Positions 57,897-64,000 of a stretch of 64,000 bases of DNA are shown here, piece after piece; position 1 is the first letter of the stretch; the number at the start of each line of letters is the position of its first letter. The stretch covers positions 21,402 to 85,401 of the forward strand of contig CAVYEW010000015.1 in assembly GCA_963767645.1 (NCBI GenBank), given 5' to 3'. Made by a program: the position numbers and the translations under genes. The notes beneath the pieces were generated by a model. The model saw only the letters and a program-made list of their open reading frames with translations, was not told the DNA's origin and searched no databases. Source of the DNA: DATFDN01 sp963767645 (lineage in GTDB: Bacteria > Pseudomonadota > Alphaproteobacteria > Acetobacterales > Acetobacteraceae).

Positions 57897-60800
57897 CTAC
57901 TCGGCCGCCAGCGCGGGGCGCGCATCGAGACGGCGCAGCACGCGGTCGATCCATTGCGCGGTCAGCTTCTCCTGCGCGCCGTTCTGGGTCAGGCGCTCGT
58001 GCAGGGCGGGGAAATCCACCCGGTCCAGCGCCTGGTCCTGGTTGAAGCAGGAGAAGATCACCGTGCGTTCGCCCGTCACCGCATCCACATGCGGTTGCAG
58101 GCATTGCGCACAGACCTCCTTCATCATGCATTGCATCGGGCTGTTGATCGAGCCGACCGCGCTGTGCGCCGGGTCGAGGTACGGCGCCAGCACGCCGTGC
58201 CGTGCCGCGCCCACCGCCTGCATCATGCGGTCCGAGCCGATCACGATGAGATGGTCGGCCTCGCGCAAAGGGATCGTCGGCTCGCCCAGCCGGCCCGCAC
58301 CGTACGCCGCCATCCCCTGCACGATGTTGCCGACGAAGCTGCGGTCCTGCAGGCGGCCCGGGTTCGGCGCAAAGCCCGGTGTTTGGTCGCAGCACCAAAC
58401 GATCACGTCGGCGGCACGCTCGATCTCCGCCACCTTGTAGCGGTCCTCCATCCGCTTGTAGCCGGCGAAATAGAGGACGCGCGAGCCGGCGGCACGCAGC
58501 GCCGCGCCGATGGAGAACAGCACGGCATTGCCGAGGCCGCCGCCGACCAGGGCGACGGTAGCCTTCTCCCTGATCTCGGTCGGCGTGCCGGTCGGCCCCA
58601 TCAGCACCACGGGCTCACCGGGGTGCAGCATGGCGCAGAGGTCGGAGCTTCCGCCCATCTCCAGCACGATCACCGAGACCAGTCCCGCCTCCTTGCCGGT
58701 CCAGGCACCAGTCATCGCCAGCCCCTCCATCCCCAGCACCGTCGCCCCCGCCGGCTCCTGCAATCGCGGCGCCAGGGTCTCGAAGTTCTGCAACCGGTAG
58801 AACTGGCCGGGACGGAAGGCGCGCGCGGCGGCGGGGGCACGGATCACCACCTCGACGATGGTCGGCGTCAGGCGGTTCACCGCATGGACGGTGGCGCACA
58901 GCTCGTCGCGGCAGCGCGCGATCAGCGCGGCGCCGGAGACGTCCGTCGCCGGGTGCGAGGCCAGCGCGCGGGTGACGATCGGGTAGCCGCGCTTGGCCCC
59001 GCCCATCGCCTTGACCACGTTGCCGAAGAAGCTCGGATGCAGGTCGCCGAAGAAGCTGATGAAGCGCCCGTCCGGCGCGCGGTGCATCAGCACCTGCGGC
59101 GTCTCGGGCTTGGCGAAGGCGCGGGCCGGGGAGACCGGGGCGCCGGTCTCGTCGAGCGCTTGGAAATACTTGCCGTCGAGCGTGATTCTTCGGTCCTCGC
59201 GCGCCAGCACGGTATTGGGCTGGGTGCCGGCGGCGACCAGGACCGCGCGCGCGGGCAGCGTCGTCTCCGAGCCGTCGGCACGCGCGAGCCGGAGCGCGGC
59301 GGCGTGGCCGAAGCGGTCCACCTCCACCGCACGCGGCGTCAGACCCTCGGCAAAGCGGACCCCTTCCTCCAGCGCCTTGGCCACCTCCTCGTGATTCAGC
59401 GTGTAGGAGGGGCTGTCGATGAGGCGGCGGCGATAGGCGATGGTCGCACCACCCCAGGAGTCGAGCAGTCGCGCGAGATCCGGCGCCCGGTCCTCGCGCG
59501 CCGCCGCCTCGCGCTCGGCGCGGATCGCGGCGGCATGGGCCAGGAACTCGTCGGCGACCTCCGCCTCCTCGGCGGTCCAGGAAGCGCGCACCGCCGCCTC
59601 GCCGCGCTCGGCGATCAGGGTGCGGTAGCGCAACGCGAATTTCTCGACCTGGCGGACATAGTAGGCGAGGCTCTCGGTCGCCGTGTCGATGGCGGTCAGC
59701 CCGCCGCCGATCACCACCACCGGCAGACGCAGTTGCAGGTTGGCGATCGAGGAGGTCTTGGCGGCGCCGGTGAGCTGCAGCGCCATCAGGAAGTCCGAGG
59801 CCTGCCGCACGCCGCGCGCCAGCCCGTTCGGGATGTCGAGCACGGTGGGCCGTCCGGCGCCCATGCAGAGCGCGATGTGATCGAAGCCCTGTGCCCAGGC
59901 ATCATCGATCGACAGCGTGCCGCCGCCGCCGAAGCGCACGCCGCCGAAATGCGCGAACGCCGCCCGCCGCTCCAGCAGCACCCGGATCAGCTTCAGGTAA
60001 TTCTTGTTCCAGCGCACGGTGATGCCGTACTCGGCGACGCCGCCGAAGCCCGCCATCACGCGGTCATCGAGGTTCTCGTACATCTCCGTGACGTCGCGCA
60101 CGGGCCGGGTCGGGTCGAAGCCGAGCGGCTCGATCTTCAGCCCGTCGATCGCCACGACGGTGTGGCCGTCGTTCAGCAGATGGTGCGCCAGGGTAAAGCC
60201 CGCCGGACCCAGCCCGACGATCAGCAACTTGCGTCCGCTGTCCGGGCGGGGCAGTGGGCGGCGTATGTCGAGCGGGTTCCAGCGCGTGAGCAGGCTGTAG
60301 ATCTCCAGCCCCCACGGCAGCGCCAGCACGTCTTTCAGGATCGAGGTCTCGGCCTGCGGGATGTCGACCGGGTCCTGCTTCTGATAGATGCAGGCCTTCA
60401 TGCAGTCGTTACAGATGCGATGACCCGTGGCCGCCATCATCGGGTTGTCCACGGCGATGGCGGCGAACGCACCGAGCACGCTGCCTTGGGCGCGCAGCGT
60501 GTGCATCTCGCTGATCTTCTCGTCGAGCGGACAGCCGAGCAGCGGCACGCCGAACGGGGATTTCTGATAGGCGCCGGTCTTGCGGTCCTTCAGCCCCTTG
60601 CTGCACGAATCCTTGCCCTGCGTGTGGCACCAGATGCAGTAGTTCATCTGGTCCAGCGCCTGCTGCGGCCCCATGCCCGGATCGGTCAGCGCGAACCCGT
60701 CGCGGTGGCGCCAGTCGTGTTCCGGCAGGCGGAGCATCGTCACCCCGTCGCGCTCGATGGTCTCCACCGAAACCAGGTGCATCGGGTCGATTCTGTGCGG

Positions 60801-61370
60801 CACCTGGAACAGGGTGTTGCCGGGATGCGCCGCGCGCCCGTCCTCGGTCAGCGTGGCCCAGGCGGCGTAGCGGGCGGCGAGGTCGAGCGCCTCGGCATCG
60901 GCCGACTTCTCGAAATGCGCGACATGGCGAGCGAAGCTCTCCTCGTTCAGCGTTTCGCCGAAGCGGGCTTCCAGAGCGCTGCGGAGCGCCGGGCCGTCGA
61001 AGCTGGACGGATCGGGATACTTCTTCACCGCCTGGCGCTGCACGAAGAGCCGCTTGCAGGCATGGACGGGATCGAGCGCGAGCGTGGCGCGGTTCAGCGC
61101 GTCCAATTCCGCCTCAACGCCGAACAAAGCCCCTACGAAACGGTCCAGCGCGGGGCCGAGGGCGACGACGAGTTCGGCCTCCTCCTTGACAGCGAGCGCC
61201 TCCGGCGCGGCGCGTGCGGCCAGCAGACGGGCGTGCAGCCCGGCATCGTCGGCGGCGAGCGCGTCCAGGAAGGCGCGATCAAGGCGGATCAGCCCGTCGC
61301 GCGCCGCCAGATCGGCAAAGGTGAAGCCGAGGCCGAGTGCCGGGCCGTCGGTGGTGGATGCAGCGTCCAT
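57897..61370 (-). CDS. Large FAD/NAD(P)-dependent oxidoreductase with C-terminal PyrK/ferredoxin-reductase-like part, 1,157 residues
   Basis: Function unknown. Residues about 1-370 include a cysteine-rich region (MNYCIWCHTQGKDSCSKGLK, CPLDEKISEMHTLR, HRICNDCMKACIYQKQDPVD) like the Fe-S entry domain of GltD-type subunits. Residues about 385-790 form a pyridine-nucleotide-disulfide reductase (LLIVGLGPAGFTLAHHLLND; second motif VVVIGGGLTAIDTATESLAY). Residues about 850-1120 resemble ferredoxin-NADP reductase/PyrK (FRPGQFYRLQNFETLAPRLQ, ATVALVGGGLGNAVLFSIGA) with NSPMQCMMKEVCAQCLQPHV as a likely [2Fe-2S] cysteine set. The architecture recalls electron-bifurcating NfnAB in a single chain. The ATG is at 61370; the frame is intact. 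Confidence 0.8.
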   Translation of the reverse strand: MDAASTTDGPALGLGFTFADLAARDGLIRLDRAFLDALAADDAGLHARLLAARAAPEALAVKEEAELVVALGPALDRFVGALFGVEAELDALNRATLALDPVHACKRLFVQRQAVKKYPDPSSFDGPALRSALEARFGETLNEESFARHVAHFEKSADAEALDLAARYAAWATLTEDGRAAHPGNTLFQVPHRIDPMHLVSVETIERDGVTMLRLPEHDWRHRDGFALTDPGMGPQQALDQMNYCIWCHTQGKDSCSKGLKDRKTGAYQKSPFGVPLLGCPLDEKISEMHTLRAQGSVLGAFAAIAVDNPMMAATGHRICNDCMKACIYQKQDPVDIPQAETSILKDVLALPWGLEIYSLLTRWNPLDIRRPLPRPDSGRKLLIVGLGPAGFTLAHHLLNDGHTVVAIDGLKIEPLGFDPTRPVRDVTEMYENLDDRVMAGFGGVAEYGITVRWNKNYLKLIRVLLERRAAFAHFGGVRFGGGGTLSIDDAWAQGFDHIALCMGAGRPTVLDIPNGLARGVRQASDFLMALQLTGAAKTSSIANLQLRLPVVVIGGGLTAIDTATESLAYYVRQVEKFALRYRTLIAERGEAAVRASWTAEEAEVADEFLAHAAAIRAEREAAAREDRAPDLARLLDSWGGATIAYRRRLIDSPSYTLNHEEVAKALEEGVRFAEGLTPRAVEVDRFGHAAALRLARADGSETTLPARAVLVAAGTQPNTVLAREDRRITLDGKYFQALDETGAPVSPARAFAKPETPQVLMHRAPDGRFISFFGDLHPSFFGNVVKAMGGAKRGYPIVTRALASHPATDVSGAALIARCRDELCATVHAVNRLTPTIVEVVIRAPAAARAFRPGQFYRLQNFETLAPRLQEPAGATVLGMEGLAMTGAWTGKEAGLVSVIVLEMGGSSDLCAMLHPGEPVVLMGPTGTPTEIREKATVALVGGGLGNAVLFSIGAALRAAGSRVLYFAGYKRMEDRYKVAEIERAADVIVWCCDQTPGFAPNPGRLQDRSFVGNIVQGMAAYGAGRLGEPTIPLREADHLIVIGSDRMMQAVGAARHGVLAPYLDPAHSAVGSINSPMQCMMKEVCAQCLQPHVDAVTGERTVIFSCFNQDQALDRVDFPALHERLTQNGAQEKLTAQWIDRVLRRLDARPALAAE

Positions 61371-61467
61371 GGAGGCTCAACCGCTTTCGGACAGGAGGGC
61401 AGGCGAGGCGGCAGGCGGCCGCATGGCGAAGGCGCCATGCCATGCCGGGCCGGTCCAGGCAAGCCGA

Positions 61468-61677
61468 TCAGATCCGAGAGGTCGGTCCTGGGTCGGGCTG
61501 CGTCAACCGCTGCCTTCCCGCGCCGCTGTCGCAACCGGAATGCGTTCCTGCTTCGGCTCGGCCGCATCCCCCTCCGCTCGCGTCTGCTCCGCCTTCTCGG
61601 GGAAGGTGCGGGAACTCGCGGACGAGCAGGTCATGGGCCAGGACTATGCGGCGAAAGTCGTGCGGGCTCATAGCCAT
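61468..61677 (-). CDS. Possible small hypothetical protein, 69 residues
   Basis: MAMSPHDFRRIVLAHDLLVR, then EFPHLPREGGADASGGGC and a glycine-, arginine- and threonine-rich tail ending DPGPTSRI. GGGGAG lies just before the ATG at 61677. The N-terminal 30 residues look protein-like; the tail could be a frameshifted or non-coding stretch. No family recognised. It would be upstream of and co-directional with the large oxidoreductase. The rest of the 685-base gap (61371-61467 and 61678-61842) shows no clear gene. Confidence 0.35.
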   Translation of the reverse strand: MAMSPHDFRRIVLAHDLLVREFPHLPREGGADASGGGCGRAEAGTHSGCDSGAGRQRLTQPDPGPTSRI

Positions 61678-61842
61678 GCTCCCCGTTTTGAGTGACGTCG
61701 AATGAGCCAGCCGAGTATGACTGAAAGAAGGCTCGGAGTGTTACGAATAATTGCGTTGACGCTCGAATCGATGTCCGCGAGCGTGGGTCGGCAGGAGTGG
61801 GCGACCCAAAAATGGGCCGCCCGTCTCCTACTGACGCCTCAC

Positions 61843-61960
61843 GATGATCTTGATCTTTACGGTCAAAACCACCATGACCGGTAGGAGGTCGCGATGGCTC
61901 CTACCCATCGTTTTCCTCCTACGAAACGCCGGTCGGGACCATCCCGGCCGGCGTTCTTAT
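61843..61960 (+). ncRNA. Candidate structured RNA, copy 2 (paired with 54562)
   Basis: Opens GATGATCTTGATCTTTACGG, nearly the same as copy 1, and shares the following CCACCATGA-CGG. Then GGTAGGAG (61880-61887) can pair perfectly with CTCCTACC (61898-61905), hiding an AGGAG. A hairpin with arms ACGCCGG/CCGGCGT and inner CGGGA/TCCCG follows (61926-61954), then TCTTATTT. It lies 95 bases ahead of the synthetase gene at 62056. A further hairpin (GGGCG-CCCA/TGGG-CGCCC) lies just upstream at 61799-61822. It could be an sRNA or a leader that controls the downstream gene. Confidence 0.5.
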
Positions 61961-62055
61961 TTCCGGGGTGGAGGTTAACAAACCCCCGCCTTGCCAGATT
62001 GCCGGCCGCAGCGCTCGGCGCGATGCTCGTGTCCGCACTAGCAGAGAGGGCATCC

Positions 62056-63961
62056 ATGACCGACGCCGCACCTGCGACCGGCTATGACGCTGCCTACGAG
62101 GCGTGGCGGCGCGATCCCGAGGGGTGGTGGGCGAAGATCGCCGAGGGGATCAGCTGGGAGCGGCGCTGGGACCGGGTGTTCGACCCGAACTCCGGCCCGT
62201 ACGGAAGCTGGTTCGCCGGTGCCCGGCTCAACACGGCCTTCAACTGCCTCGACCGCCACGTCGCCGCCGGCCGGGGCGCGCAGGCGGCGCTGATCTGGGA
62301 CAGCGCGATGGAGGGGCGGGTCGAGCGTTTTACCTACCGCGCCCTGACCGATCGGGTTGCTCGCTTCGCCGGCGCCCTGGGAGCGCGCGGGGTCGGGCGA
62401 GGTGATCGGGTCGTGATCTACATGCCGATGGTGCCCGAGGCGGTGATTGCCATGCTCGCCTGCGCGCGGCTGGGCGCGATCCATTCGGTGGTGTTCGGCG
62501 GGTTCGCCGCGGCCGAGCTGGCCGCGCGCATCGCCGATGCCAAGCCCAAGGTCATCGTCTCCGCCTCGTGCGGGCTCGAGCCGGGGCGGATCGTCGCCTA
62601 CAAGCCGCTGCTGGATGCGGCGGTCGCGCTATCGTCGCACAAACCCGATCGCTGCCTGATACTCCAGCGCGCGGCAGCGCGCGCCGAGCTGATCGCGGGC
62701 CGTGACGAGGACCTGGCGGAAGCGGAGGCGGCGGCAAGCCCGCATGAGCCGGTGCCGGTGGCGGCGACCGACCCGCTCTACATCCTCTATACGTCGGGCA
62801 CGACCGGGCGCCCCAAGGGCGTGGTGCGCGACAATGGCGGACATGCCGTCGCGCTGTGGAACTCGATGCGGATGATCTACGGCGTGGACGCCGGCGATGT
62901 GTACTGGGCCGCCTCCGATGTCGGCTGGGTGGTCGGGCACAGCTATATCGTCTATGCGCCGCTGCTGCGCGGCTGCACCAGCATCATCTACGAAGGCAAG
63001 CCCGTCGGCACGCCCGACGCGGGCGCCTATTGGCGGCTCTGCGCGCGGCACGGGGTCAAGGTGCTGTTCACGGCACCCACCGCGATGCGCGCGATCAAGC
63101 AGCAGGACCCGGACGGAAGGCAGATGGCCGGCCACGACCTGAGCCGGCTGGAAGCGCTCTATCTCGCGGGCGAGCGGTGCGATCCCCCGACCGCCGCCTG
63201 GGCAGCGGAGCGCCTGGGCATCCCCGTTGTCGATCACTGGTGGCAGACCGAAACCGGCTGGGCGATCACCGCCGGATTCCGCGACCTCGGCCTGTTCCCG
63301 TTCCTGCCCGGCTCGGGCGGGCGGCCGAGCCCCGGTTATGATCTGCGCGCCCTCGACGACGAAGGCCGCGAGGTCGCCCGCGGGCAGACCGGCAATCTCT
63401 GCGTCCGGCTGCCGCTGCCACCGGGCTGCGCCCCCACCTTGTGGGGCGACGACGACGGATACCGGCGCGCATACCTCGTCCGACTTCCCCGGCTGGTACC
63501 GCTCGGGCGACGCCGGGACGATCGATGCGCAGGGCGACGTCTGGGTGATGGGCCGCACCGACGACATCATCAACACCGCCGGCCACCGTCTCTCCACCGG
63601 GGCAATCGAGGAAGTGCTGGCGGCGCATCAGGCGGTCGCCGAATGCGCAGTGATCGGCGCGCGCGATGCACTCAAGGGCCAGGTGCCGGTCGGGCTGGTG
63701 GTGCTGAAGGCCGGCGTGAACCGGCCGGAGGCGGAAATCACGGCGGAGTTGGTGGCTCTGGTGCGCGAGCGCATCGGCCCGGTCGCCGCCTTCAAGGAGG
63801 CGCGCGTGGTACCCCGGCTGCCGAAGACCCGCTCAGGCAAGATCCTGCGCGCGACCATCCGCCGGATCGCCGATGGCGAACAGGTCACGGTGCCGGCGAC
63901 GATCGAGGACCCGGCGGCGCTGGACGAGGTACGGGCAGTGTTGGAGGAGCAGGCGGGGTGA
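62056..63961 (+). CDS. prpE: Propionyl-CoA/acetyl-CoA synthetase-type AMP-forming ligase, one frameshift
   Basis: Activates a short carboxylic acid to its CoA ester. The opening GYDAAYEAWRRDPEGWWAKI is of the PrpE type. The adenylation motifs are PLYILYTSGTTGRPKGVVRD (phosphate loop), VDHWWQTETGWAITAGF, WYRSGDAGTIDAQG and KTRSGKILRATIRRIADG, whose lysine is the usual acetylation-controlled catalytic residue. Near 63474-63480 the frame is lost (TACCTCGTCCGAC). Removing one base gives R-R-A-Y-L-S-D-F-P-G-W-Y and restores the C-terminal domain to the stop at 63961, for about 634 residues. If the shift were real the catalytic lysine would be lost. PrpE rather than Acs is inferred from the N-terminus. 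Confidence 0.85.
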
Positions 63962-64000
63962 TCGCGCTCCGCTTCGATCAAAGGACCGCCGGGATTGGTA

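Noticed and set aside
57954..61673. Plus-strand ORF of 1,239 codons opposite the large oxidoreductase
   Set aside because: Same kind of shadow; the protein on the minus strand has clear FAD and Fe-S motifs.
61702..61884. 60-codon plus-strand ORF ending inside the second candidate RNA
   Set aside because: The matching frame in the sibling element at 54.56 kb is not similarly open or alike in sequence, so I favour an RNA reading.

Overview
The window is a high-GC (roughly two-thirds G+C by eye) chromosomal segment from an alphaproteobacterium. The gene order pyrG-secG-tpiA | ppiD-trpE, the yqeY-dnaG-rpoD block, the hopanoid genes hpnE-shc-hpnG and the DUF1150/Hsp20 pair fit Rhodospirillales/Acetobacteraceae best. 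That placement is inferred from gene content, not from a search.

Layout. 1-6.0 kb: core metabolism and protein export (pyrG partial, secG, tpiA, ppiD, trpE). 6.0-15.2 kb: a secreted beta-propeller protein, then a surface-glycan islet of lower GC with several glycosyltransferases (one broken by a repeat element), a GT61-methyltransferase fusion and a methyltransferase. 15.2-18.1 kb: ROK kinase, TusA-like protein, histone-deacetylase-like amidohydrolase, GNAT. 18.1-30.4 kb: information processing and nucleotide synthesis (rpoD, dnaG, yqeY, mscL, carA, a three-gene insert, carB, greA, threonine dehydratase). 30.4-43.2 kb: small oxidoreductases, an IS4-family insertion, acyl-CoA carboxylase beta subunit, enoyl-CoA hydratase, a second small glycan islet, rpiA, map, radC, and a CaiB/CitE pair. 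43.2-49.5 kb: a CheB protein and a 1,568-residue CheB-CheR-PAS-histidine kinase-receiver hybrid. 49.5-57.9 kb: small heat-shock module, hopanoid genes, a lactonase plus MFS pair, and a BrnT/BrnA toxin-antitoxin system. 57.9-64 kb: a giant FAD/NAD oxidoreductase and a propionyl-CoA synthetase-type enzyme.

Three signals stand out. (1) CarA carries an N-terminal helix-turn-helix domain, and two mutually inverted palindromes lie directly upstream of its start, which suggests a self-regulating biosynthetic enzyme. (2) Two similar non-coding elements (about 54.56 and 61.84 kb) share a conserved block and end in terminator-like hairpins. They are candidate sRNAs or leader elements. (3) Eight genes carry nine single-base indels, several in housekeeping genes. 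Four of the nine resolve exactly by removing one A from GAA(C/G)TC to restore GANTC, the CcrM methylation site. This points to systematic base-calling error at methylated sites rather than gene decay.

A family of paired, inverted, C/T-G/A-rich palindromes (five places) sits mostly at gene ends. One pair interrupts a glycosyltransferase gene, and another abuts the threonine dehydratase start so closely that no ordinary start codon remains.
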